DNA of 64,000 nucleotides from Prevotella sp. (GTDB lineage Bacteria > Bacteroidota > Bacteroidia > Bacteroidales > Bacteroidaceae): positions 124,001 to 188,000 of the forward strand of contig JAJPYN010000019.1 of NCBI GenBank assembly GCA_021204905.1. Direction: 5' to 3'. The first letter of the stretch is position 1. Each line of letters starts with the position of its first letter. The translations under genes and the position numbers were made by a program. Of this stretch, positions 27,737-36,849 are shown piece by piece. The notes beneath the pieces were generated by a model. It ran no database searches. It was given only the letters and a program-made list of their open reading frames with translations, and was not told the origin of the DNA.

Positions 27737-27767
27737 TTTGGCATTTGTTTACATTATGTTACCTTTG
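27737..27767 (+). promoter_or_regulatory. Promoter of the TlpA/Omp28 operon
   Basis: TTTG at 27737-27740, 19 bp, then TACCTTTG at 27760-27767: a full match to the Bacteroidetes promoter, with transcription expected near 27774, about 60 bp before the ATG. Confidence 0.8.
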
Positions 27768-27833
27768 CCACTGATATATGCCGCGAAATGTTAACGGCGC
27801 GCACATTTTTTCGAAAAAACGAACATTTAGGAT

Positions 27834-28319
27834 ATGAAGAGAATTTTGTTATTCGCCATAGCGGTTTTTGCCCTTTGCCTTAACGCGGGCGCGCAACTGC
27901 CGTCGGTTTCGCTCAAAGACATCAACGGCAAGACTGTCGACACGGCGCAGCTTTCCAACGACGGACGGCCTTTCATCATCAGTTTCTTCGCCACATGGTG
28001 CAAGCCTTGCAACCGCGAACTGTCAGCTATAGCTGAGGATTACGAGGACTGGCAGGAGGAGACGGGCGTGAAGCTTTTCGCCGTGTCGATTGACCAAGCG
28101 CAGAACATCAACAAGGTGAAGCCGCTGGTGGACAATCACGACTGGCCTTACGACGTGCTGCTTGACCCGAACAGCGATTTCAAGCGCGCGCTAGGCATTC
28201 AGATGATCCCTTACACGCTGATTGTCGACGGCAAAGGGAACATTGTTTACAAGCACAACGGTTACACCGAGGGTGCGGAGCAGGAGGTGCTCGAGAAGGT
28301 GAGGGAACTGGTTGAATAA
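27834..28319 (+). CDS. TlpA-like thioredoxin family protein
   Basis: 161 residues: signal peptide (cleavage after LNAGA, near residue 20), then a thioredoxin fold with FFATWCKPC (active-site Cys 56 and 59), the cis-Pro segment MIPYTLIVDGKGNIVY and a TlpA-like inserted helix. A secreted thiol-disulfide reductase, likely periplasmic. It heads a four-gene unit with a DUF6029 barrel and an Omp28-like protein that also has a CxxC pair, so it may reduce or isomerise disulfides of envelope proteins made by its neighbours (inferred). Confidence 0.9.
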   Translation: MKRILLFAIAVFALCLNAGAQLPSVSLKDINGKTVDTAQLSNDGRPFIISFFATWCKPCNRELSAIAEDYEDWQEETGVKLFAVSIDQAQNINKVKPLVDNHDWPYDVLLDPNSDFKRALGIQMIPYTLIVDGKGNIVYKHNGYTEGAEQEVLEKVRELVE

Positions 28320-28342
28320 CGCACCGCAAACATTTTTAACGG

Positions 28343-29986
28343 ATGGCTATCCCCTTGAAAATCAGGCTTTTAACACTGCTGTGGCTCGCCGCTTTCCCCG
28401 TGTTGGCGCAGGAGAAGGACAATAAGGTTACGGTGAGCGGCAGCGTGATGAGCGACATTCTCATCCCTCAGGACGACAAGAAAATCGGCACCGAGGAGAC
28501 CGACGACTGGGCCGAGACGAACACCTACGCCGACGTGAGCATAATGAGCAAATATGTTGACGCCGGCGCGCGCTTCGAGTTCACGCAATACCCGTTGCCG
28601 GGCTTCGAACAGAAGTTCAAGGGCTGGGGCGTGCCGAATGTTTATGTTAAAGGAAAATACAAATGGGCGGAGCTGACACTCGGCACGTTCTACGAGCAGT
28701 TCGGTTCGGGTTTCGTCCTGCGGACCTACGAGGAGCGCAGCCTCGGCATCGACAACTCGCTCTTGGGCGCGCGGCTGGTGATGAAACCTTACAAAGGCAT
28801 CACTATTAAAGCGCTTTCGGGCAAGCAACGCCGCTATTGGGCAATCAACCACAGCCTTGTGAGCGGTGCGGACATTGAACTGGGGCTCGAAGAATGGATT
28901 AAGCCGATGCTCGACAAGGGCACGTTCCTCACGCTCGGCGCCTCGTGGGTGAACAAGCACGAAGGGCAGGAAGACATCATGACCGACGCCACGCACAAGC
29001 TCAACCTGCCCGAATATGTCAACGCGTTCGATGTCAGGGCGAACCTGCAGACGGGCGGCTTCGGCATACTCGCCGAGTACGCGTGGAAAACGGAAGACCC
29101 GTCGTTCGACAACGGTTACATCTACCGCAAAGGCAACGTGGCGATGCTATCGGCATCCTATTCGCAGCGCGGCCTGAGCGTTCTCTTGCAGGCAAAGCGC
29201 TCGGACAACATGTCGTTCCGCAGCCGCCGCGGCATAACGGGCATCTCGTCTTATATCAACCACATGCCCGCGTTCACGATGGAGCACACCTACACGCTCG
29301 CCGCGCTCTACCCCTACGCCACCAACCCCGACGGCGAATGGGCTTATCAGGCGGAGGTCGGGTACAAATTCAAGAGGCACACCTTCCTCGGCGGAAAGTA
29401 CGGCACGGATATTAAAGTGAACTTCTCCCACGTGCACGCCATTGAGCACAATGTTAAAGACGGCGGCGCAGCGGGCACGGACGGTTACGGCTCGGCGTTC
29501 TTCAAATGGGGCGACGGCACGTATTATCAGGACATCAACGTACAAATCGAGAAGAAATTCACAAAGTCGTTCAAGCTCAACCTGATGTACATGAACCAGT
29601 TCTACAACAAGACGATTGTAGAGGGTGAAGGGGGTATGATACACTCAGACATCTTCGTGGCCGAAGGCAAATATCAATTTAACAAAAAATTCACCCTGCG
29701 CGGCGAGTTGCAATACCTCACCACCGCCGACGACCAGGGCGACTGGCTCTTCGCATTGCTCGAACTGTCGATGCTGCCCCACTGGATGTTCACCGTCTCC
29801 GACGAATACAACTGCGGCGAGACCAATGTCCACTACTATCAAGGCTACGTTACGTTCAACTACGGAGCGCACCGCCTGCAACTCGGTTACGGCCGCACGC
29901 GCGCGGGGTACAACTGCTCCGGAGGCGTGTGCCGCTATGTGCCGGCAAGCAAAGGCGTTACGCTGTCGTACAACTATAATTTCTAA
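28343..29986 (+). CDS. DUF6029 family outer membrane protein
   Basis: 547 residues with a signal peptide (ends FPVLAQ) and long runs of alternating hydrophobic and polar residues with many aromatic strand ends (AELTLGTFYEQFGSGFVLRTYEERS, FKLNLMYMNQFY, GVTLSYNYNF), as in an outer membrane beta-barrel. It best matches the DUF6029 family by memory of its N-terminal pattern; function unknown. C-terminal Phe fits barrel assembly signals. It lies 23 bp after the thioredoxin gene and 5 bp before the Omp28-like gene. Confidence 0.75.
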   Translation: MAIPLKIRLLTLLWLAAFPVLAQEKDNKVTVSGSVMSDILIPQDDKKIGTEETDDWAETNTYADVSIMSKYVDAGARFEFTQYPLPGFEQKFKGWGVPNVYVKGKYKWAELTLGTFYEQFGSGFVLRTYEERSLGIDNSLLGARLVMKPYKGITIKALSGKQRRYWAINHSLVSGADIELGLEEWIKPMLDKGTFLTLGASWVNKHEGQEDIMTDATHKLNLPEYVNAFDVRANLQTGGFGILAEYAWKTEDPSFDNGYIYRKGNVAMLSASYSQRGLSVLLQAKRSDNMSFRSRRGITGISSYINHMPAFTMEHTYTLAALYPYATNPDGEWAYQAEVGYKFKRHTFLGGKYGTDIKVNFSHVHAIEHNVKDGGAAGTDGYGSAFFKWGDGTYYQDINVQIEKKFTKSFKLNLMYMNQFYNKTIVEGEGGMIHSDIFVAEGKYQFNKKFTLRGELQYLTTADDQGDWLFALLELSMLPHWMFTVSDEYNCGETNVHYYQGYVTFNYGAHRLQLGYGRTRAGYNCSGGVCRYVPASKGVTLSYNYNF

Positions 29987-29991
29987 GCGCG

Positions 29992-30837
29992 ATGAAGATT
30001 TATTTTTATGCCTTTTCCGCCATAGTCGCCGCGGTGACGCTCGCCGCTTGCAGCAATATCGACGAGGACGAGCGCCTCATCTACGTCCAACCGGCGGACG
30101 TGGCGAAGCACGTGCTCATTGAGGATTTCACCGGTCAGGCCTGCGTGAATTGCCCGGCGGCATCGGAGCTCATCGCGCAAATGCAGGAGGAATACGGCGA
30201 AGAGAACATCATCGCGGTGGGTCTGTACAGCGGTTCGTTCGGACAAAACATTAGAGGAGATTTTTATCCGCTCACTACCGAATTAGGCAATTATTACTAC
30301 AACCTTTACGGCGTGAGCGAGCAGCCTAGCGCGATGATCGACCGCCACGGGGTGAACAGCAATTACGCGACGTGGCCGGCGGAGGTTTATAATTGCATTC
30401 AGGATTCGGCGAAGGTGAAGCTCGACATCACCAACAGCTACGACGCGGCGACGCGCACCGCAGACATCACCGTTTCTGCCCTTGCCGTAAAGGACATCAG
30501 CGGCACGTTGCAGGTGTGGCTCACCGAAGACAACATCATCAGTTGGCAATACATGAGCGACGGTTCGGCAGACGCAGCCTATGTGCACAACCACGTGTTC
30601 CGCACCGCCGTGAACGATCGCGACGGCGACAGTTTCAACGTTAGCGAAGGCACTACGCAGACGCGGACATTCAGCATAACGCTCGATGAGGATTGGGCGG
30701 CAGAGAACGTCTCGGCGGTGGCCATAGTGTCCGATGCCGGCGGCGTGGTGCAGAGCGTCAAGGCCCCGATAATCGCGAAGGATGAGGACGACAGCACTGA
30801 GCAGGAAGCCGAAGAAGAAGTAAACGATAACGAATAG
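29992..30837 (+). CDS. Omp28-related lipoprotein with CxxC
   Basis: 281 residues; lipobox LAAC (Cys 20), then VLIEDFTGQACVNCPAASE with Cys 51 and 54 in a thioredoxin-like position, as in Omp28-family outer membrane proteins of Bacteroidetes. The rest is beta-rich. The C-terminus is an acidic tail (about EDDSTEQEAEEEVNDNE). The region coding for that tail, with its TAG, is duplicated directly downstream in the same frame. Probably exposed or periplasm-facing and redox active together with the TlpA-like protein (inferred). Confidence 0.85.
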   Translation: MKIYFYAFSAIVAAVTLAACSNIDEDERLIYVQPADVAKHVLIEDFTGQACVNCPAASELIAQMQEEYGEENIIAVGLYSGSFGQNIRGDFYPLTTELGNYYYNLYGVSEQPSAMIDRHGVNSNYATWPAEVYNCIQDSAKVKLDITNSYDAATRTADITVSALAVKDISGTLQVWLTEDNIISWQYMSDGSADAAYVHNHVFRTAVNDRDGDSFNVSEGTTQTRTFSITLDEDWAAENVSAVAIVSDAGGVVQSVKAPIIAKDEDDSTEQEAEEEVNDNE

Positions 30838-30872
30838 CGGGAAGCCGGAGAAGAATCAGATAACGAATAAAC
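30804..30872 (+). repeat. Duplicated acidic gene end with second stop
   Basis: The last 35 bp of the Omp28-like gene, including TAG, recur as a 32-34-bp copy. Both copies share GGAAGCC and GATAACGAATA. The second copy stays in frame and encodes REAGEESDNE followed by TAA, mirroring QEAEEEVNDNE plus TAG of the first. Confidence 0.88.
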
Positions 30873-30882
30873 AGATATTAGT

Positions 30883-31536
30883 ATGAAAAAAATTACACTT
30901 TTACTCATCGCCGCCGCATTCCTTTGCACGACGGCAAACGCGGACGACATCAACACCTCGTTGCAGTTCGCCTACTCCGACGGCACCACCGTACCCGACG
31001 GCAGCGAGATAACCGTCACTTCCGCAATCGAAGACGAATTCAAGGGCGAGATAGAGCTGCCTTCCGGCCTTTACATCCTTAACACCACCGACGACACCTG
31101 CGGCGTGGGAATGACCATCACCGTGAGCCGCCTCGACAACGGCGCGCTGCAGTATTGCCTGCTGGGTTCGTGCAAGAGTACCACGGAATTGATTGACAAT
31201 GTCTCGGCCGGTACGGGGCTGTTGAAGGCGGGCGCGATGGACGACCTTATGACGGAGTATATCCCGGAAGATTACGGCACATGCACCGCCACGCTGACCA
31301 TCGGCGTCTATGAAGCCGGCATTATCGGCGCGGGGGATTACATCGGCGAAGGCCCGACCATCACGGTCAACTTCGTTTACGACGACACCTCGCTCGGCAT
31401 CACCGATGTTGCCGTTGCCGACAGCGAGATCACGGGCTATTATTCCGTCTCGGGCGAGAAGCTCTCCGCACCGCAGAAAGGCGTGAACATCGTCAAATAC
31501 GCCAACGGCCAAACCGTGAAGACGATAAACAAATAA
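30883..31536 (+). CDS. Secreted beta-rich protein with C-terminal tail
   Basis: 217 residues, signal peptide cleaved after TTANA (about residue 19). The mature part looks like an Ig-like beta domain with Cys residues (DDTCGVG, CLLGSCKS, YGTCTA) that could form disulfides. The C-terminus (YYSVSGEKLSAPQKGVNIVK) resembles the tails of other Bacteroidales surface proteins, including the 5781 and 31707 genes here. Family not recognised. Last gene of the TlpA/DUF6029/Omp28 unit, followed by a terminator. Confidence 0.75.
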   Translation: MKKITLLLIAAAFLCTTANADDINTSLQFAYSDGTTVPDGSEITVTSAIEDEFKGEIELPSGLYILNTTDDTCGVGMTITVSRLDNGALQYCLLGSCKSTTELIDNVSAGTGLLKAGAMDDLMTEYIPEDYGTCTATLTIGVYEAGIIGAGDYIGEGPTITVNFVYDDTSLGITDVAVADSEITGYYSVSGEKLSAPQKGVNIVKYANGQTVKTINK

Positions 31537-31566
31537 GGCGGCGGGCCACAGGCTATTTTCACACAG

Positions 31567-31601
31567 CCGGCTGCGGATTATCCTTTCCGTGGCCGGTTTT
31601 T
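31567..31601 (+). terminator. Terminator of the TlpA/Omp28 operon
   Basis: CCGGCTGCGG pairs with CCGTGGCCGG over 10 bp (two G-T pairs) around a 10-base loop, followed by TTTTT. Confidence 0.85.
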
Positions 31602-31652
31602 CGTTAATGCTTTTTTTAGTTAGCGCCGCGCAGTTAAATTATCCTTTTTTCC

Positions 31653-31683
31653 TTTGGGCATATCGCGAAAAAAAGTAACTTTG
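31653..31683 (+). promoter_or_regulatory. Promoter of the M6 protease gene
   Basis: TTTG at 31653-31656, 19 bp, TAACTTTG at 31676-31683; start of transcription expected near 31690, only about 17 bases before the ATG. Confidence 0.8.
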
Positions 31684-31706
31684 GGAACAAATTACCTGCC
31701 GGTGCT

Positions 31707-33518
31707 ATGAAACGTTTTTCTTTATCCCTCGCCTTTGTGCTTCTCGCGGCGGTTATGGTGCGCGCCGTGCCCGCAAAGAAGGGCGTGAGCAGGACGGCGG
31801 AGCTGGCCGGCGGGGAGGCGGTGCTGACCCTTTGCGGCGACGAGTATGCGCATTGGTGGGAGGACGAACAGGGCAACGCATACTTTGTGAATAAAAATGC
31901 AGCCAAGCCTGTCGCTTCGGCGGAACTGGCGCGCGTGAAAAGTGCAGGGCGGCAGCGTATGGCGGCGCAAAATGCAAGGCGGCAAAAGCGGTTGGCGGCA
32001 TTTCGCGCGGCAAACATCAAAGAACAAACAAGCATTAGGCAAACAACTAATTCGAGCGGCTTCGGGCAATCGACAACGATAAGCCGCGGCAGGCAATTGA
32101 CAACGACGGAGCAAGCGTATTCGGGTACGAAGCGCGGCCTTGTGATTTTGGTTAATTTCAACGATTTGGCGATGGCGGACTCTGCGGCGCAGGACGCTTT
32201 CAACCGGATGTTCAACGAGGCGGGCTATTCGGAGAACAGGCATATCGGCAGCGTGGCGGACTATTTTTCCGACCAGAGTTACGGGCAGTTTGACATCGCT
32301 TTCGACGTTGCCGGACCCGTTACTATGTCGCAGGACTATGCTTATTACGGGCAGAACGACCGCTACGGCGACGACTTGTATCCTTGCACGATGGTGGCTG
32401 AGGCGTGCCGGCTTGTTGACGACGATGTCGATTTTTCGAATTATGACTGGGACGGCGACGGCGAAGTGGAGCAGGTATTTATCGTTTATGCGGGTTACGG
32501 CGAGAATGCCGGTGCGTCGGCGTCGACTATCTGGCCGCACGAATGGACGCTCAGCGAGGGTTATGATTACGACGACGGCGATGGGGCGTTGACGCTCGAT
32601 GGTGTTACGATTGACACGTATGCCGTAACGTGCGAGTTGGCCGGAACAACAGGGTCGACGCTTGCGGGCATCGGCGTGGCATGCCATGAGTTTTCGCATT
32701 GCCTCGGTTTCCCGGACTTCTACGACACGTCCTACTCCGGCGGATGGGGCATGCAGGCGTGGGATCTGCTCGACAGCGGCAGCTACAACGGACCGTATTC
32801 CAATGGCGAGGTGCCGGCGGGATACACCGCTTACGAGCGTTGGGCGGCGGGTTGGCTTGAGCCTGTTGCGCTTGCAAGCGAGATGAATGTTGAGGCGATG
32901 GAGCCTTTGAACGACGCGCCCGAGGCGTATGTTTTGTATAACGCCAACGATTCCGACGAGTTTTATTTGCTTGAAAACCGCCGCGCTGACAGGTGGTTCG
33001 CCTTTGTGCAAAGCTATTCCGCGCCGTCGGGACTGCTCGTGCTCCACGTTGACTACGATGCCGACGCGTGGGAAGAGAACACGCCGAACGACGATGCCGA
33101 CCATCAGCGGATGACAATCATACAAGCGAACAACGAGAAAGGCACTTATCGCTGGTCGAGTTACTCCATCACGCGCGACCAATACGCGGGACATCCCTAT
33201 CCTTATGCCGACAACGACTCGCTCACGCGTTTCTCCACGCCCGCCGCAACACTCTACAACACCAACACCGACGGCACGAATTATATGTCGCCCGGCATCT
33301 ACGACATCACGCTGAACGAGGACGGTACGATAGCTTTCAACTGCGGTAACGCCGAGCAGGACGACGAGACAGACGGCATTAGCAACGTCCCCGCCGGCGA
33401 AGAAGCGACGGCAGCCAAGCGCATTTTCAGCCTTTCGGGCTATTATCTCGGCACCGACCTTTCGCCCCTGCCCGCCGGCATTTACATAAGAAACAACCGA
33501 AAGATAATCCGACAATGA
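31707..33518 (+). CDS. M6 family secreted metalloprotease
   Basis: 603 residues. Signal peptide to about residue 20, a propeptide-like basic region with many Arg, Ala and Gln (about 75-135), then the catalytic domain with zinc site HEFSHCLGFPDFYD (His 327, Glu 328, His 331), the HExxHxxGxxD form of M6 peptidases (immune inhibitor A-like). An acidic calcium-type loop DWDGDGEVE lies near 248-256. The C-terminus (IFSLSGYYLG to GIYIRNNRK) resembles a Bacteroidales surface-protein tail. It degrades extracellular proteins; targets unknown. It overlaps the TPR gene by 4 bp. A 597-codon antisense ORF here is a shadow. Confidence 0.92.
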   Translation: MKRFSLSLAFVLLAAVMVRAVPAKKGVSRTAELAGGEAVLTLCGDEYAHWWEDEQGNAYFVNKNAAKPVASAELARVKSAGRQRMAAQNARRQKRLAAFRAANIKEQTSIRQTTNSSGFGQSTTISRGRQLTTTEQAYSGTKRGLVILVNFNDLAMADSAAQDAFNRMFNEAGYSENRHIGSVADYFSDQSYGQFDIAFDVAGPVTMSQDYAYYGQNDRYGDDLYPCTMVAEACRLVDDDVDFSNYDWDGDGEVEQVFIVYAGYGENAGASASTIWPHEWTLSEGYDYDDGDGALTLDGVTIDTYAVTCELAGTTGSTLAGIGVACHEFSHCLGFPDFYDTSYSGGWGMQAWDLLDSGSYNGPYSNGEVPAGYTAYERWAAGWLEPVALASEMNVEAMEPLNDAPEAYVLYNANDSDEFYLLENRRADRWFAFVQSYSAPSGLLVLHVDYDADAWEENTPNDDADHQRMTIIQANNEKGTYRWSSYSITRDQYAGHPYPYADNDSLTRFSTPAATLYNTNTDGTNYMSPGIYDITLNEDGTIAFNCGNAEQDDETDGISNVPAGEEATAAKRIFSLSGYYLGTDLSPLPAGIYIRNNRKIIRQ

Positions 33519-34747
33519 TACCGCGAAAACTCATATTATTCCTCTTGTTGCTCGCGCTGCCATGCTGCGTGTTGACGGCGCAGACCGACCGCAAGGCATG
33601 GAAGAAGAACGTCAGGCACCAGCTCTCCGCGGCGCGGACGAACATAAAGAACGGCACCAACCTCGACGATGCGGAACAATCAATGCGCACGCTGCTTCTC
33701 GACAGTGCCAACATCGACAACGAGAAGATCTGGCTCACGCTGTTCGACGCATTGAAGAAGCGGCACGACCAGCTGAACGAGAACCTCTATCTGAAACAGC
33801 AGTCGGACACGGCGCAGTTCCTTTCCAACACGCTGCACCTCTTCGGCGTGCTCGAGAGCATGGACTCTATCGACGCCAGGCCCGATGCCGACGGCGTGTC
33901 CCGCCCGCATTTCCGCGCCAAGCATGCCGCATACCTTTTTCCTTACCGCAAAAACCTTTACGGCGGAGGCGGGTATTTCCTTAATAAAAAGGATTATGCG
34001 GCAGCGTATGAATTTTTCGACAGCTTCGCAGACTGCAGCGTGCAACCGCTTTTTTCGGGGTACGACTTCGACGAGCGGCAACTGTATGAGGCGGCATTCC
34101 GCGCCGTTTACTGCGGTTATAAGCTGCGGCGTTGCGACATCATAGACAAGTATTCGGCGCTCGCCCTGCGCGACACCGTCAACGAGGTGTACGTCTTGCA
34201 ATATATGGCGGAGGCGTGCGCTATGCACGAAGACAGCGGGGCATACCATCGCGCGCTGCTCACGGGCTTTAACAAATACCCCGGCAGCCAGTATTTCTTC
34301 AAGCATCTCGCCGTCTATTACAGCCGGGGCAACCAATACGGCGACCTCCTCCGCATCTCCGACGAGCTGCTTGCCGGCAAGCCTGACGATGTACCGGCAA
34401 TGACAGCAAAGAGTGCGGCGCTGCTCCATTTGGAACGCTACGACGAATGCATCGCCGTCAGCGACGACATCATAGCCCGCGACACGACAAAGGCGGCACC
34501 ATACGCTAATGCCGGGTTGGCGTATTACAACAAGATCCTCGCGCTCGAGGCCAAGAACAGAAAAAGCAAAGCGGAGCTGCTCGCGCTCAACGAGTTGTAC
34601 AAGAAAGCCCTGCCCTACTTCGAGCGGTACCGCAGTCTGGCGCCCGACGAGAGCGACGGCTGGGGCACGCCGCTTTACAACATCTACTACAACTTGAATA
34701 TGGGCGAGAAGTTCGACGAGATAGGCAGGCTGTTGCAGCGCGAGTGA
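33515..34747 (+). CDS. Exported TPR-repeat protein
   Basis: 410 residues with a signal peptide (ends CCVLTAQ, possible lipobox-like Cys pair at 17-18 but no clear lipoprotein signal). The mature part is helical with TPR-like repeats, best seen at about 230-395 (DDVPAMTAKSAALLHLERYDECI, KAAPYANAGLAYYNK). It starts in the ATGA overlap with the protease gene, implying translational coupling, so the two probably work together in the envelope. Partner proteins are unknown. Confidence 0.78.
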   Translation: MIPRKLILFLLLLALPCCVLTAQTDRKAWKKNVRHQLSAARTNIKNGTNLDDAEQSMRTLLLDSANIDNEKIWLTLFDALKKRHDQLNENLYLKQQSDTAQFLSNTLHLFGVLESMDSIDARPDADGVSRPHFRAKHAAYLFPYRKNLYGGGGYFLNKKDYAAAYEFFDSFADCSVQPLFSGYDFDERQLYEAAFRAVYCGYKLRRCDIIDKYSALALRDTVNEVYVLQYMAEACAMHEDSGAYHRALLTGFNKYPGSQYFFKHLAVYYSRGNQYGDLLRISDELLAGKPDDVPAMTAKSAALLHLERYDECIAVSDDIIARDTTKAAPYANAGLAYYNKILALEAKNRKSKAELLALNELYKKALPYFERYRSLAPDESDGWGTPLYNIYYNLNMGEKFDEIGRLLQRE

Positions 34748-34798
34748 ACCGCCCGTAGACAAAGAAGACAAATCATAAACCAAACAAATTATAAGCCT

Positions 34799-35866
34799 AT
34801 GAAAAAGTATAATTTTAATGCGGGACCGTCAATCCTCCCGCGCGAAGTGATAGAGCAGACGGCGCAGGCATGTCTCGACTTCAACTCTTCCGGACTGTCG
34901 CTGATGGAAATAAGCCACCGTGCCAAGGATTTCCAGCCTGTGGTAGATGAGGCTATGGCGCTCATCAAAGAGTTGCTCGACGTGCCCGAGGGTTATTCGG
35001 TATTGTTCCTCGGCGGCGGCGCAAGTCTGGAGTTCTGCATGGTACCCTACAACTACCTTGAGAAGAAAGCGGCATACCTCAACACGGGCGTGTGGGCAAC
35101 CAAGGCGCAAAAAGAAGCAAAAGGCTTCGGCGAAGTTGTAGAGGTGGCATCGTCGAAAGACCGTAACTTCACTTACATCCCGCGCAACTTCGCCATACCC
35201 GCCGATGCCGATTATCTGCACATCACAACCAACAACACTATCTACGGCACCGAGCTGCTTACCGACCTCGACTCGCCCGTGCAGATGATTGCCGATATGT
35301 CGTCGGACATCTTCTCCCGCCCCGTCGACGTGAGCAAGTACGCCTGCATCTACGGCGGCGCGCAGAAAAACCTCGCTATGGCAGGACTGACGTTTGTCAT
35401 CATCAAAGAGGACACGCTGGGCAAGGTGAGCCGCTATATCCCGACGATGCTCGATTATCGGACGCACATCAAGAAAGGTTCGATGTTCAACACCCCGCCG
35501 GTAGTGCCCATCTATTGCGCACTGATGAACCTCCGTTACATGAAGGCGCACGGCGGCGTGAAGGCGATGGAGAAGCTGGCGATAGAGCGCTCGGCAATCC
35601 TCTATGAAGAGATCGACCGCAACCGCATCTTCGTCGGCACGGCGGAAGAGGACAGCCGCTCGCGAATGAACATCACGTTTGTATGCAAGCCGGAGTACGC
35701 CGAGTTGCAGGACGAGTTCCTCGCCTTCGCCACGTCAAAAGGCATGGTGGGCGTGAAAGGCCATCGCGACGTGGGAGGCTTCCGCGCATCGTGCTACAAC
35801 GCAATGTCCATTGAGGGTTGCAAGGCACTCGTTTCTTGTATGAAAGAGTTTGAGGCGGCACACTAA
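34799..35866 (+). CDS. serC: Phosphoserine aminotransferase
   Basis: PLP enzyme converting 3-phosphohydroxypyruvate and glutamate to phosphoserine. 355 residues, with N-terminal [24 protein letters not shown], and the PLP lysine in [13 protein letters not shown]-terminal [16 protein letters not shown] binds the substrate phosphate. First gene of the serC-serA-DUF1015 unit (33- and 35-bp gaps). No -7 box was found upstream, so transcription may start elsewhere or need an activator. Confidence 0.97.
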   Translation: MKKYNFNAGPSILPREVIEQTAQACLDFNSSGLSLMEISHRAKDFQPVVDEAMALIKELLDVPEGYSVLFLGGGASLEFCMVPYNYLEKKAAYLNTGVWATKAQKEAKGFGEVVEVASSKDRNFTYIPRNFAIPADADYLHITTNNTIYGTELLTDLDSPVQMIADMSSDIFSRPVDVSKYACIYGGAQKNLAMAGLTFVIIKEDTLGKVSRYIPTMLDYRTHIKKGSMFNTPPVVPIYCALMNLRYMKAHGGVKAMEKLAIERSAILYEEIDRNRIFVGTAEEDSRSRMNITFVCKPEYAELQDEFLAFATSKGMVGVKGHRDVGGFRASCYNAMSIEGCKALVSCMKEFEAAH

Positions 35867-35899
35867 AAAGACGGATTAAATTAACAAAGACTACTGATT

Positions 35900-36814
35900 A
35901 TGAAAGTATTAATTGCAACAGAGAAGCCCTTTGCAGCAGTCGCCGTGGAGGGCATACGCAAAGAGATAGAGGGTGCGGGACACAAACTGGCGCTGCTGGA
36001 GAAGTACACCGACAAGGCGCAACTGCTCGAAGCGGTGAAGGATGCCGACGCGCTCATCATCCGCTCGGACAAGGTGGATGCCGACGTACTTGACGCTGCA
36101 AAGAAACTGAAGATTGTGGTACGCGCCGGCGCGGGGTACGACAACATCGACCTTAACGCGGCTACGGCGCATAATGTTGTGGCGGAGAACACGCCGGGAC
36201 AGAACTCTAACGCCGTGGCGGAACTGGTGTTCGGACTGCTCGTCTTTGCCGTGCGCAATTTCTACAACGGCAAGGCGGGCACCGAGCTCAAAGGCAAGAA
36301 ACTCGGCATACTCGCTTTCGGCAACGTCGGACGCAACGTGGCGCGTATCGCGAAAGGCTTCGGCATGGACATCCTCGCCTACGATGCCTACTGCCCCAAA
36401 GAGGTGATAGATGCTGCGGGCGTGGAAGCGGCAACATCGCAGCAAGAGCTCTTCGAACAGTGCGACATCGTTTCGCTCCATATCCCCGCCACGCCGGAGA
36501 CGCGAAAGAGCATCAACTACGACCTCTGCGCCAAGATGAAGAAAAACGCAATCATCGTCAACACGGCACGCAAGGAGGTGATCGACGAGGACGGACTGAT
36601 CAAACTGATGACCGAGCGCACAGACCTGAGATACATCACCGACATCATGCCCGACGCCGATGCCGACTTCAAAGCGTTCGAAGGCAGATATTTCTCCACA
36701 CCGAAGAAGATGGGAGCGCAAACGGCAGAGGCGAACATCAACGCGGGAATAGCGGCGGCAAAGCAGATAAACGCGTTCTTCGCCACGGGAGACACGAAGT
36801 ATAAAGTGAATTAA
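35900..36814 (+). CDS. serA: D-3-phosphoglycerate dehydrogenase, Lys-type active site
   Basis: 304-residue NAD-dependent 2-hydroxyacid dehydrogenase without the C-terminal ACT domain, i.e. the short (type III) form. NAD-binding AFGNVGRNVARIAKGFGMD is at about 139-157, and the catalytic Arg is in NTARKEVIDEDG (Arg 224). The usual catalytic His (TPHIG) is replaced by Lys in STPKKMGAQTAEA (Lys 269). This substitution is known for the type IIIK enzymes of Entamoeba and Bacteroidetes relatives. It catalyses the first step of serine synthesis, and the adjacent serC supports the substrate. Lack of an ACT domain suggests no serine feedback through that route. Confidence 0.92.
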   Translation: MKVLIATEKPFAAVAVEGIRKEIEGAGHKLALLEKYTDKAQLLEAVKDADALIIRSDKVDADVLDAAKKLKIVVRAGAGYDNIDLNAATAHNVVAENTPGQNSNAVAELVFGLLVFAVRNFYNGKAGTELKGKKLGILAFGNVGRNVARIAKGFGMDILAYDAYCPKEVIDAAGVEAATSQQELFEQCDIVSLHIPATPETRKSINYDLCAKMKKNAIIVNTARKEVIDEDGLIKLMTERTDLRYITDIMPDADADFKAFEGRYFSTPKKMGAQTAEANINAGIAAAKQINAFFATGDTKYKVN

Positions 36815-36849
36815 AACCCTCGTTACCACTAACCTTTACAATCTTTTTT

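Noticed and set aside
31722-33515. 597-codon ORF on the minus strand
   Set aside because: It mirrors the M6 protease gene, which has a signal peptide, zinc motif and promoter. The antisense product is Arg/Val-rich with no domain; such shadows are common in GC-rich coding DNA.
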